This document shows, piece after piece, positions 7,606-16,552 of a stretch of DNA of 64,000 nt. Below the pieces are notes generated by a model. It was given only the letters and a program-made list of their open reading frames with translations, made no database searches and was not told the DNA's origin. How positions within the stretch are numbered: the stretch's first letter is position 1; the number at the start of each line of letters is the position of its first letter. The position numbers and the translations under genes are program-made. This stretch comes from Nodosilinea sp. FACHB-131 (GTDB lineage: Bacteria > Cyanobacteriota > Cyanobacteriia > Phormidesmidales > Phormidesmidaceae): NCBI RefSeq assembly GCF_014695395.1, contig NZ_JACJOF010000025.1, positions 161,627 through 225,626 of the forward strand, read 5' to 3'.

Positions 7606-8529
7606 TTAGTAATAGCCTTCTTCTGTGGGCTGTAAAGATGTTAGAGTAGGGGTATCATTTTCACTGACTTTGGGCTTTGCAGACTGCTGCAACTGTCGCG
7701 CCTGCTGGTGATAGCGCAGGGCAATTTCATTTTGCCGTAAATCCTCGTGCAGGCTGGCGAGATCGGTTAAGATTTCGGCGGCCAATGCGCGATCGCACTT
7801 CTGACAAAGCATCAGGGCAGCTTCAAAATGGGCGATCGCCAAATCAGTGTGACCTACACTTTTGGCCAACTGGGCAATGCGCCTGCGAATCATGATTTCG
7901 TAGCTGTTGCCTTCTAGCTGGTGCTTGTGCTGGCGATAGCCATCGAGGGCCGCTTCATAGCAGGAAAGAGCGCACCAGTGCTCGCCTCGTACGGCATAGA
8001 CTCGCCCCATGCAGCCCAGGGTAATGGCTTCACCCAGTTCGTCGCCCAGTTCGTGGCGCAGGGCGAGGGCTTTCTCTAGGGTTCTAAGCGCCAAGCGATA
8101 GCGGCGACGATAGTAGTGGCCCATGCCCAGGGTGTGAAGAGCAGCAGCATAGCCTGCATCGTCTGCTGTATTGTGCAGATGCTGCACGGCCTGAGCGGCG
8201 TAGTCGTAGGCCCAGCGGTACTGCTGACGTTGGGCAAACACCACGCTGAGATGGGTGAGGGTGTGGCCCAGGCCAACGACATCTTCAGCGTGGCTGAAGG
8301 CATTGAGCGATCGCAGATAAGCCCCAGCGGCACGATCCCATTCGCTCAGTTGACAGTAGAGATGGCCTAAGGCACTCTGGGTTTTGCCGGTTTCGAGTAG
8401 GGCGGGCACAGACCGCAGCCAGGAGAGGTGATAGCGCTGTTCGATAGTCTGTACCACCGGAAAAGTCTGCATCAAAATTACCGGGCGGCTCTGGGTCAGG
8501 TAAGCGATCGCAAAGCGGGGACTAGGCAT
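7606..8529 (-). CDS. TPR-repeat protein
   Basis: This 307-residue protein is almost entirely tetratricopeptide repeats, for example ALHTLGMGHYYRRRYRLAL, ITLGCMGRVYAVRGEHWCAL and ILTDLASLHEDLRQNEIAL. It has no signal peptide or membrane helix and probably acts as a cytoplasmic protein-interaction scaffold. It lies 116 bases downstream of the orthocaspase gene on the same strand, so a caspase-TPR pairing is plausible but not shown. The start at 8529 is weakly supported; MQTFPVVQ twenty codons downstream is an alternative. Confidence 0.8.
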   Translation of the reverse strand: MPSPRFAIAYLTQSRPVILMQTFPVVQTIEQRYHLSWLRSVPALLETGKTQSALGHLYCQLSEWDRAAGAYLRSLNAFSHAEDVVGLGHTLTHLSVVFAQRQQYRWAYDYAAQAVQHLHNTADDAGYAAALHTLGMGHYYRRRYRLALRTLEKALALRHELGDELGEAITLGCMGRVYAVRGEHWCALSCYEAALDGYRQHKHQLEGNSYEIMIRRRIAQLAKSVGHTDLAIAHFEAALMLCQKCDRALAAEILTDLASLHEDLRQNEIALRYHQQARQLQQSAKPKVSENDTPTLTSLQPTEEGYY

Positions 8530-8645
8530 AGGAATAGGGTTGAACTCGTCTACCTTCTCTTATGTCTGGAGCAGCCAAACCTATGCAGTGGCGGCTAGTT
8601 GGCGATTCCGGTACGGATCGCTACGCGAATCACCCCGCCGAGCGC

Positions 8646-10922
8646 TCATTCTTCTACTACCTGAATCAGGGTGGACAGGGCGGCGAGCTGGGTGGTGTCT
8701 ACCCCGCGTACATCGTCGCGCAGGCTGTTCGAGCTTCGGGTGCTGCGATCGATGTCGCCTAGCAGGGTATCTACCACATTGATAGGGTCATCGTTTTGCA
8801 AGCCAATGGGGTCGCCGCTACGAGTGTTGTTGGCGACGGCAATTTGCTGAAGACTGCGCAGGGCATCACGCAGGGGGCTGGTGCTCACCAGAGTTAGAAT
8901 TTCAGCATAGCCAGAGCTGCTCAAACACAGGTGAAAGGCTTCGCTGGGGTTGCTACAGTAGCTGCGGTTCGGGTCGCGCCCTGCCTCCTGACGGGGAATA
9001 TCTAGCTGCTGACCCGGTTCTAAGAGCGATTCACTTTCAGGAGCATCCCAATCGGTAGGGTGCAGCACTGACATACTCCCCGAGCTGCCGATGGCTAGCA
9101 CGGCTATGTAGAGGCTGCGAAATTCACCATTGGTCACCGTGACCACAATTTCACTGCCCGATCGCAGCGTTTGACTAAAGCCATCTAGCCGTTGGGTTAC
9201 CTCGTTGTCTTCGCTACCTCGACGGCTGGCGCTGCGACTGATGGCAACAGAACTATTCACCGGCTGTACAGCTACATCGACATTGAGGTTAGAGGTGTCG
9301 CTGTTGAGCAGCGATCGCAGCACCTGCCCAGCCAGCAGCAGCTTGAGCGTGGGGTTGAGCCGCTGAATGGCAGCAGCCATGGGCTCATTAGGTTCACCAA
9401 AGCTAGCGCGAATGGCCACCAGCCCTGGAGTGAACAGGCCAATGCTGCCTAGCTGGCCTATATTCTGTACGGCTTCGGTGGCGGCGATCGCAAGCCCCTG
9501 CTCAGTCATACGCCCCAGCAAGTAGTGGGGGCTTTGGCTGCCATCCACCGCGACGGGCTGAATGCGGTTGAAAGCTAGCAGTTGCGATCGCGCCGTCTCC
9601 CGCTCTGCCCCCAAAGAGTCGTCCAGACCCACGCGCAGGGTCAAGTCGGTCGGCACTCCCCGCACCCGCTCCCGCAGCAGCTGCCCCGCTGCGATCTGAC
9701 CGCGAGCGCTGCCCGTTAGGTTGCCGTAGCCCTCTAGTCCTACCCGCCGGGTTTGCTCAACTTGGCCAATCTCATTGCCATTGTCATCCACGACCGAGAA
9801 AATAGCTCCGCGCTCAAAAGCGTTCAAACTTTGGGACGACACGCCTCCGAGCCAGAACTTAATTTCGCCACTGGCCTCAGTACCCACCACGACGGCCTCT
9901 GCTGCCGGACTCTGGGGAGGGCTGAAAAAGAGCGGTTCTTGACCAAAGTTGCGCCCTGGCTCCACCTCGTAGATGGGCGACTGCACAATGCGATCGCTGT
10001 TAGCCACATCCCGCGTACTGCGGGCTAGGTCAACAAACACGCGATCGAGCGGCGGGCTACCGGGCTGTTGCCACAGGTACCGGGTCAGCGCATAGGTGAA
10101 CGCCCCGGCGTGAAACTGCCCCTCGCCCTCGCCAAAGGAGGCGTCTGCCGCCAGTTGGTTAGTCTGAGCCGACCCTAGCGCCACCCCTTTGGCAATGCCT
10201 CGGCTGCGCTGAGTTTTCAGCTCCGCAGGCGACCAGCCCAGCCGCGCTAGCCAGCGCTCCTGTTCGGCCAGTTCTAGAGCACTAGGTTCTGCATCGCCCA
10301 GAGCGACCCGTGGCTCGACGGCCCGTAGAATTAAGTCGCCCCGAGTACCACCGCCCGAGTGGCAGCTGTCGAGCACGACCGTCACCTGGTCAGTTTTGAG
10401 GTTGGCCGTCAGCAAAAACAGGGTTTTGCCCATGATGTCGTTGACCTGGTTGCTGGTTAGATTCAGCCGGGCGTCGTAGGGCAACAGGCTGCCGTTATAG
10501 CCTGCCGGTGCGGTGGAAATTGGGTCAGGGTCGCGCACCAGCGAACCATGTCCCGAAAAGTGAGACACCACTACATCCCCCGGCTGGGCCTGGTCGATTA
10601 GGTGCGACTCAAAGGCATCTAGCAGATTCTGGCGAGTAGCGGCCTGGTTTTCTAGGGTGAGAATATTGGCGGGATCAAAGCCAAATCGGTGTATCAACAG
10701 CTCTTTTTGCATGCGTACGTCGGTGAGGCAGCCGCGCAGAGGGGTGACCCCGGCAGGATACTCGTTGACACCCACCAGCAGAGCCAGTTTGCGGTTGGTG
10801 GGTTGGGCTAGGGCGTGGGCGTAGCGATCGCCCTGCCGCCGCACATCCATTTGGCTAAGGCCCACAGCGGCCAGGGTTGACCCAGCAACCTGCAAAAACT
10901 GACGACGCTTAAGGCTAGGCAT
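8646..10922 (-). CDS. Tat-exported caspase-family (orthocaspase) protease with C-terminal DUF4384-like region
   Basis: This 758-residue protein begins with a twin-arginine-like signal (KRRQFLQVAGSTLAAVGLS), so the mature enzyme is probably periplasmic or membrane-bound. A peptidase C14 p20-like domain follows, with LALLVGVNEY, the catalytic His125 in SHFSGHGS and Cys187 in VVLDSCHSGGG. Both dyad residues are present, so it is predicted active, most likely cutting after Arg or Lys as orthocaspases do. The C-terminal half contains a DUF4384-like stretch (LYIAVLAIGSSGSMSVLHPTD). The start at 10922 has TAGGAG nine bases upstream; an open frame 23 codons longer would hide the Tat signal. A TPR protein gene follows, and the 5' end faces the sigma-like gene across a 480-bp divergent region. 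Confidence 0.9.
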   Translation of the reverse strand: MPSLKRRQFLQVAGSTLAAVGLSQMDVRRQGDRYAHALAQPTNRKLALLVGVNEYPAGVTPLRGCLTDVRMQKELLIHRFGFDPANILTLENQAATRQNLLDAFESHLIDQAQPGDVVVSHFSGHGSLVRDPDPISTAPAGYNGSLLPYDARLNLTSNQVNDIMGKTLFLLTANLKTDQVTVVLDSCHSGGGTRGDLILRAVEPRVALGDAEPSALELAEQERWLARLGWSPAELKTQRSRGIAKGVALGSAQTNQLAADASFGEGEGQFHAGAFTYALTRYLWQQPGSPPLDRVFVDLARSTRDVANSDRIVQSPIYEVEPGRNFGQEPLFFSPPQSPAAEAVVVGTEASGEIKFWLGGVSSQSLNAFERGAIFSVVDDNGNEIGQVEQTRRVGLEGYGNLTGSARGQIAAGQLLRERVRGVPTDLTLRVGLDDSLGAERETARSQLLAFNRIQPVAVDGSQSPHYLLGRMTEQGLAIAATEAVQNIGQLGSIGLFTPGLVAIRASFGEPNEPMAAAIQRLNPTLKLLLAGQVLRSLLNSDTSNLNVDVAVQPVNSSVAISRSASRRGSEDNEVTQRLDGFSQTLRSGSEIVVTVTNGEFRSLYIAVLAIGSSGSMSVLHPTDWDAPESESLLEPGQQLDIPRQEAGRDPNRSYCSNPSEAFHLCLSSSGYAEILTLVSTSPLRDALRSLQQIAVANNTRSGDPIGLQNDDPINVVDTLLGDIDRSTRSSNSLRDDVRGVDTTQLAALSTLIQVVEE

Positions 10923-11405
10923 GGTGACATCTCCTAAAGGTCTAGGAGTCCTCTGCGGTAAAGGGAAAGAGGTCCTGGAGTCTCTCTGCAAGGTTCTATG
11001 GCTGAGACTTGGGAACTTATTCGGTGATGCAAAAAGTTAGCGCAACCAAGTTATGCAATTGATCACCGTCGCGGCCATGGCCCCAGGTTTTGAGTTCATG
11101 GACTCTAGAACTGTAGATTTACTGCCGCGTCAAACGGGTACGCAAAGCTGACGTTGTCTTTGCAGAAAACTGAATAAGTTCACTCCACCCAGCCCTATAG
11201 GCTGATGTCGTCCCCGGTAGAGGGTTACTCATGCGTCATTCTGCATCGGGTTTTGGTCAATGCTGCTGCACTAGGCCGTTGCCGAGTGCAAGGGCCAGGT
11301 TTATCGGCAGAGTCGCAGCATCCACAACCGATTGAGGCAGAAGTTACTGTCGCTGAGCACCATCGCCAAGTAGTCGCTCCTAGTCACAACTCAGAGCCCA
11401 AAATC
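10923..11405. promoter_or_regulatory. Divergent promoter region with inverted GAACTTATTC sites
   Basis: This gap separates the orthocaspase gene (minus) from the sigma-like gene (plus). GAACTTATTC occurs at about 11009-11018 and its exact inverse GAATAAGTTC at about 11172-11181, one near each side. They could be binding sites for a shared regulator. Part of the gap is open on the plus strand (from ATG 11205), but that extension does not look conserved. Confidence 0.4.
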
Positions 11406-12728
11406 ATGACGATATTTCGATACTGGCAACTGATTCGCATGACCAGTGCAGGTGAGTATCAGGCCCATTTGCTGTCTCAGGTACAAGAGTGGCTTCAGCA
11501 AGCCTTCGCCGACTCGCTAAATTACACCGATGCTCAAACGAGCGATCTGCAAAAGGCGTTGCTCGATCGCTGGCGTTCGAAAGCAGCCCAGGCCGATCTG
11601 GCTTTGCTCAGTTTGCGCTGCTTTGTCAGCCACCAAATCCGCGATGCCTGCCACCGACTGGCGCAGAAATTTGGCCATCATTACGGCTTTACTACCGCCG
11701 AGCTGCTGGCAGTGGTGCTCGATGACGACGGGCGATCGCCCTCTCCCTATCGCCCCTTTACCCAGCAAATTTTAGAGAGCTACGACCCGGATAGGGCTGC
11801 CTTGAGCACCTGGAGCAGCCGCCTGACCTGCAACCACCCGGAGCTAGACCAACTGCTGCTCGAAAAAGGGCTTTACCGGATTAGCGATTGGGCAATTCTC
11901 AACGACACTAGCCTGGGGCAGGTGGAGAAAATTTTACGCACCTTTCATCTGTGCAGCGAGTACGAGGTGACGGCGGGGGTAGCGCTGTTGGAGCGGTATC
12001 AGCGGGTGTACTGTCGCGATCGCCTAGCTCAGCGCCAAAACGGTGGCGCCCGCCGCTGCCAGCCGCCCAAATCCGGGCAGCTGCGAGAAATGAACACGAC
12101 CCTTGAGCAGCTCAAGCACCTGGCCGACCAGCTGCGCCAGTACCGCATCCATGTGCGAGGGGGCTCGAGTGGCCCCTACCGGCCCGAAGTCCCCGACTGG
12201 GATCAATTGCCCGACTTGACTCCTGTGCCCGATGAGCAAGAGGAATTTTTAGGGGCCTTTCGTCAGGCCGTTGAGCAAGGGTTAGAAGGGGCGATCGCCC
12301 AGGTGATTGCCGCCAACATTACCCGTCTCAGCCAAAAGAAAACCCCAGAGGACAGCGTTTACGTTCAGGGGCTGCACCGCTTCTACTGCCTCGGTCAAAC
12401 CATTAGCGCTCTGGCAACGGAGTTGGGTCTCGGCAACTTTGCCAAAGCTCGACGGCTGCTAGACCTCCAGCGCCTGCGCGCCGATGTGCGCCATCGACTG
12501 ATTCCTACTTTGTATGAACAGGTGCGGCAGGAGGCCGCTGACTACAGTTCCCCCGAGCAGCTCCAGCGGCTCGATCAAACCCTAGAGGCTATTTTGGCTG
12601 AGCACATCGACGGCCTGATAGCCGAAGACGCCGCCGTCGCCCAAAGCCCTAACCGCTCTGCACCCACAAGTCTATTTGCCCGCCAGCTCTGCGCCACAAT
12701 CCACCAGTTCATGCCCGCCTTGGAGTAA
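11406..12728 (+). CDS. Helical protein of unknown function, possibly sigma-70-like
   Basis: This 440-residue, alpha-helical, cytoplasmic protein belongs to a cyanobacterial family I only loosely recognise. Landmarks are LALLSLRCFVSHQIRDAC, a segment resembling sigma-factor-like cyanobacterial proteins (ALSTWSSRLTCNH, then YRISDWAILNDTSLGQVEK), and a C-terminal helical part with GLHRFYCLGQTISALATELG that could be a helix-turn-helix. A role in transcription is an inference with low certainty. I prefer ATG 11406 (MTIFRYWQL) over the ATG at 11205, because the extra 67 residues look non-conserved. The DUF1822 and CHAT-CHASE2 genes follow on the same strand, and these families tend to travel together. 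Confidence 0.6.
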   Translation: MTIFRYWQLIRMTSAGEYQAHLLSQVQEWLQQAFADSLNYTDAQTSDLQKALLDRWRSKAAQADLALLSLRCFVSHQIRDACHRLAQKFGHHYGFTTAELLAVVLDDDGRSPSPYRPFTQQILESYDPDRAALSTWSSRLTCNHPELDQLLLEKGLYRISDWAILNDTSLGQVEKILRTFHLCSEYEVTAGVALLERYQRVYCRDRLAQRQNGGARRCQPPKSGQLREMNTTLEQLKHLADQLRQYRIHVRGGSSGPYRPEVPDWDQLPDLTPVPDEQEEFLGAFRQAVEQGLEGAIAQVIAANITRLSQKKTPEDSVYVQGLHRFYCLGQTISALATELGLGNFAKARRLLDLQRLRADVRHRLIPTLYEQVRQEAADYSSPEQLQRLDQTLEAILAEHIDGLIAEDAAVAQSPNRSAPTSLFARQLCATIHQFMPALE

Positions 12729-12774
12729 GACCGTGCCTTTCCCTACCTTCGATTCACCCGCTAATCTAAACGCC

Positions 12775-13920
12775 ATGAGCCCTTCCCCAGACCCAATCGA
12801 TTTTGAATTTGAGCCGCAGCGGGCCACCACCGTCACCCTCTCGACCGAAGCTGTGAACTGGGCAGTGCAGCGATGCCAGCAGGTGTCGGATGGGGCACAG
12901 CAGTGGCCGACCTTTTTGCGGGCTATGGCGCTGCGAGGATTGCAGCAGTGGCTAGAATCGGGTGCCCTAGATTTAGCTCTCTACTACGATTCTCAGCAGC
13001 CCCCCACCCCTGGCGTTAACGGTCGGGTGGGCGACTATCGCCTCTGCCTGGTGGCCCAGGGCAGCCTCAGCGACGATGAGGTGGCCATTCCAGCCGCCAC
13101 GGTGAACGACACCAACGGATTTGCTCACCTCTATATATTGGCTGAGGTACAGGAAGAGGTAGATCAGGTGACCATTTTGGCCGGGCTGCGGCGCGATCGC
13201 CTGCTAGCCCAGCGCCAAACCCTGGGCCTTACCCTCCAGCCCGACGGCACCTACCGCATCCCCATCCGCTGCTTCGACACTACTCCAGAAGACCTGCTGC
13301 TCTATCTCACCTGCCTCAACCCAGATCAGATCAGTGGCCCAGAGTCTACTTCAGCAGCTGCGATCGCCGTGCCCCAAACCGTCCCCCAGCCCACACAAAC
13401 CCGTGACTCGATTAATGTCGGGAGCTGGCTACTCAACCAGCTCGACGCCGTAGCCGACAGTCTGTCCTGGACGCTAATGCCGCCGCTGGCCCCGGCCACC
13501 GCTATGCGATCCATGAGAACTCCTGTGGAGCAGCTTGAAGATATTCTGCGAGACTTGCGGCCCACGGGCGTGACTATTCCGCCTAATGCGCGCGGTGCTT
13601 ACACCGACCTGCAAACCATGGGGCTGCCCTTTCGTCTCTATGCCTTGACCTGGACGTTAGTTGAGCCTCATCCCCCAGAATGGACGCTGTTTTTGTTCTT
13701 AGGCCCTGCCCCCGGCGAGCAGCTACCCCCCGGCACCCGTCTGATCGTGCGCGACGCCGCTGCCGTGCTGGCCGAGCAAACCCTGGCCCAGGGCAATGAA
13801 CGCGGCTTTCTCTACGCCCAGGCGATCGGCACCTGGGATGAAGCGTTCACCGCCACCGTTGAGCTGCCTAACGGCAATACCCTCAACTGGCCTCCGTTTG
13901 TGTTTCAGCCTGAGGGGTAG
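12775..13920 (+). CDS. DUF1822 family protein
   Basis: This 381-residue soluble protein matches the cyanobacterial DUF1822 family. The N-terminal region has the characteristic PTFLRAMALRGLQQWLES element, followed by a beta-rich domain (YRLCLVAQGSLSDDEVAIP, AHLYILAEVQEEVDQVTILAG). The C-terminal part ends in WPPFVFQPEG. Function is unknown. The start is ATG 12775; the upstream open frame back to 12676 overlaps the previous gene and lacks similarity. It sits 47 bases after the sigma-like gene and upstream of the CHAT-CHASE2 gene, suggesting one transcription unit. Confidence 0.85.
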   Translation: MSPSPDPIDFEFEPQRATTVTLSTEAVNWAVQRCQQVSDGAQQWPTFLRAMALRGLQQWLESGALDLALYYDSQQPPTPGVNGRVGDYRLCLVAQGSLSDDEVAIPAATVNDTNGFAHLYILAEVQEEVDQVTILAGLRRDRLLAQRQTLGLTLQPDGTYRIPIRCFDTTPEDLLLYLTCLNPDQISGPESTSAAAIAVPQTVPQPTQTRDSINVGSWLLNQLDAVADSLSWTLMPPLAPATAMRSMRTPVEQLEDILRDLRPTGVTIPPNARGAYTDLQTMGLPFRLYALTWTLVEPHPPEWTLFLFLGPAPGEQLPPGTRLIVRDAAAVLAEQTLAQGNERGFLYAQAIGTWDEAFTATVELPNGNTLNWPPFVFQPEG

Positions 13921-14134
13921 AGGGGTAGGCGGGTGGATGGGTAGGGGGTGATGGAGTTTTGAGTTCTTAGTTTTGAATTTTGAGTTAAAACGCCGAATTC
14001 AAAACTCGATACTTAACCTTATCTTCTCCAAAAACGCTACTCGAATAAAACATCCCACCTTCTCCAAAATTCAAATTTTTCTTTTCCTACTCATCTACCC
14101 ATCCACTCATCTACCCATCCACTCATCCACTCCC
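13921..14134. repeat. CCCATCCA-like repeat tract before the CHAT-CHASE2 gene
   Basis: GGGTGGATGGGTAGGGGG follows the DUF1822 stop. CTCATCTACCCATCCA units repeat up to the start codon at 14135. Between them is an AT-rich stretch with an inverted repeat of GAATTTTGAGTT and AATTCAAAACTC. This is the fourth copy of the tract type seen in the bacteriocin operon. It leaves the CHAT-CHASE2 gene without an obvious Shine-Dalgarno. Confidence 0.65.
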
Positions 14135-16552
14135 ATGTCCTACCGCCTTACGGTTCACAAAATTGACCAGAGCTGCCTGTTTGAGCTGGCTTGGGGTCAG
14201 GGGCAGCGTCTGACCGCCAGTCTGGCGTTTCCGGCTCAGCTCTTGGATCTGTACGAGAGCTGGCGGCGGACCTATCTGGGTTACTACAAACAGTCGCTGC
14301 GGGGGCGGGCTGGGGCTATGGGCCAAGTCGCTGTCTTGGAGGTCGATTGGCACAGCCAGCTGGTGCAGGCCGAGGCGCGGCTGCTGTCGGAGTTTCACAC
14401 CTGGCTCAAGCACGGCGACCTGTTTGACTTGCGGGAAGAGTTGCAGCGGGCGGCCCAGAGTAAGGGTAAAGGCCAGGCGCTATTTTTGACCTGTACACCG
14501 TTGGATTTAGCCCGACTACCTTGGGAAACTTGGGAGTTTGGCCCTCAGATGCAAATTGTACGATCGCCCGCCACTATTCGCTCTGCTACGGGCGATCGCA
14601 GTGAATTTCGCCGGGGTAAAGCCCGAGTGCTGGCCATTTTAGGAGATGAAACGGGGTTGAATTTTGCCGCCGAGCGCAGCGCCCTCAATGCCCAAAAGTC
14701 TCTAATGGATATTCACTACGTGGGTTGGCAACCGGGCGAAAATGCCGCCGACCTAAAGCAGCGCATTTGCCAAACCATTGCCGACCATCAGGGCTGGGAC
14801 GTGCTGTTTTTCGCCGGACACAGCAACGAGGAGGCGCTGCTGGATGGACAGATTGCCATTGCGCCCAACACCGCTATTTCCACCAAAGAATTATCCCCTT
14901 ACCTACAACAGGCCCAGCAGCGGGGACTGCAATGTGCCCTGTTCAACTCGTGTAGCGGCTTGGATATTGCCCAGGGGCTGGTCAATCTTGGCCTCAGCCA
15001 AGTAGTAATTATGCGCGAGCCCATTCACAATGAGGTGGCCCAGGCGTTTTTGGTGCAGCTAGTGCAGCGCTTAGCCCGCTACGAAAATGTGCAGGAGGCG
15101 GTGAGAGGAACCTGTGAATTTCTCAAGCTGGCGAAGCACCTCACCTACCCTTCGGCCTACCTGTTGCCCTCGCTGTTTTATCATCCCCAGGCGGTGCCCT
15201 ACCAGCTTCAGCCGACGGGGTGGCGATCGCTGCGGCGACGGTGGCGACCTACGCAACGGGAGGCGATCGCCCTCGGCGCGCTGGCCCTGCTCAGCCTGCT
15301 GCCCCTGCCCCAGCAGTGGCTGCTCGATCAGCGAGTAGCGGTGCAGGCCATATATCGCGACCTCACGGGCCAGGTGGCCGATGGTACTACCCCGCCCGTA
15401 GTGCTGGTGCAGGTCGATCAGGCTACCTTTGTGCAGCAAGGCATCAGCGACTTCAAACCCATCGATCGCGCTCTGCTGGCCGATATCATCACCCGCTTAA
15501 ACGAACTCAATGCTCCGGTCATTGGCATCGACTACCTTCTCGACCTGGCCCAAGCCGACCACGACGCCACCCTCAACCAGGCCCTGAGCGAGACCATGGC
15601 TAACCAGGCTTGGCCCGTTTTTATCACAACCCAAAACCCTGGCGGTGATTGGACTGAGCTGTACTTTCAGGTGGCTGACCCCTACCGGGTGCTGCACGGC
15701 GATGCTTGGGTACCGCAGTGGCACATTCTGCCGCTGCGGGCTTCGCCTGACTTCCGCACCCCTTTTAGCTACCAGCTAGCCTTGGCCTACCGGTTGAGTC
15801 AGCGATGGTCGAAGACCGGCCCTCAAGGGCCATCGCGCCCCAACCGTCCCCAACCCGGCCTCCCTGGCCCCCCGCTCGAAGCCCAGGTGCAGGCCTACCT
15901 GAGAGAGCACAACGATGTTACCCCATCCCCCTGGGCCAAACTGCACCCCATCACGCACATGTCTTATCGGTTTAGGCAGCGCTGGCTACAACCCCTGCTT
16001 GATTTTTCGATTCCCCCCGAACAGATTTACAGGTCAGTGTCCGCCGCCGCGCTGCTGGCAAGCCCAGAGGGTGAGGTGACACAACTCGATGGTGTTCGCC
16101 TAGAGGAAGCCGTGGTGATTGTGGCGGCAGGGGGCTACTACGCTGCCGGGGTTGCCGCCGACGGCGATGACAACCTGCCCATGCCACCGGCTCTCGGCTA
16201 TTGGTTTGGGCAGCAGGGCGACAATCGCATCGACCTAACTGGTGGCGAGGCCCATGCCTACATGACCCACCACCTCTTGACCGACCGGCTAGTGGTGCCC
16301 ATCCCCGACCTGTGGCTGATTTTGGTCGCCGCCCTGGGGGGCAAGGCCCTGGCTCTGTATCTAAGCGATCGCCCTAAACTAGGCCGGGTCAGGCTGGGGA
16401 CTGCTCTAGGAACAGCCACAGCGGGCTACGGCTGGCTGAGTCTACAGCTTTACATTGGCGGAGCGGTGCTGTTGCCCTGGCTGCTGCCGTCACTAATGGT
16501 TTGGAGTTACGCACTACCGCATTTTAAGGAGGCTAACCGTGAGCAACAATAA
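14135..16552 (+). CDS. CHAT protease-CHASE2 membrane sensor
   Basis: This 805-residue protein combines a cytoplasmic CHAT (caspase-like) domain at about residues 100-360 with a CHASE2 sensor at about 420-700 and hydrophobic segments on both sides. The CHAT dyad is intact: His229 in VLFFAGHS and Cys273 in ALFNSCSG. The membrane segments are around residues 385-405 (EAIALGALALLSLLPLPQQW) and two to three near the C-terminus. CHASE2 is an extracytoplasmic ligand-sensing domain, so the protein probably couples an outside signal to proteolysis inside. The start at 14135 (MSYRLTVHK) follows a repeat tract; the 54 codons upstream are repeat and AT-rich DNA. The stop overlaps the next gene's GTG start. 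Confidence 0.9.
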   Translation: MSYRLTVHKIDQSCLFELAWGQGQRLTASLAFPAQLLDLYESWRRTYLGYYKQSLRGRAGAMGQVAVLEVDWHSQLVQAEARLLSEFHTWLKHGDLFDLREELQRAAQSKGKGQALFLTCTPLDLARLPWETWEFGPQMQIVRSPATIRSATGDRSEFRRGKARVLAILGDETGLNFAAERSALNAQKSLMDIHYVGWQPGENAADLKQRICQTIADHQGWDVLFFAGHSNEEALLDGQIAIAPNTAISTKELSPYLQQAQQRGLQCALFNSCSGLDIAQGLVNLGLSQVVIMREPIHNEVAQAFLVQLVQRLARYENVQEAVRGTCEFLKLAKHLTYPSAYLLPSLFYHPQAVPYQLQPTGWRSLRRRWRPTQREAIALGALALLSLLPLPQQWLLDQRVAVQAIYRDLTGQVADGTTPPVVLVQVDQATFVQQGISDFKPIDRALLADIITRLNELNAPVIGIDYLLDLAQADHDATLNQALSETMANQAWPVFITTQNPGGDWTELYFQVADPYRVLHGDAWVPQWHILPLRASPDFRTPFSYQLALAYRLSQRWSKTGPQGPSRPNRPQPGLPGPPLEAQVQAYLREHNDVTPSPWAKLHPITHMSYRFRQRWLQPLLDFSIPPEQIYRSVSAAALLASPEGEVTQLDGVRLEEAVVIVAAGGYYAAGVAADGDDNLPMPPALGYWFGQQGDNRIDLTGGEAHAYMTHHLLTDRLVVPIPDLWLILVAALGGKALALYLSDRPKLGRVRLGTALGTATAGYGWLSLQLYIGGAVLLPWLLPSLMVWSYALPHFKEANREQQ

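Noticed and set aside
11205..11405. 67-residue N-terminal extension of the sigma-like protein
   Set aside because: It is open but has no domain-like sequence, and a sensible start lies at 11406; kept as an alternative only.
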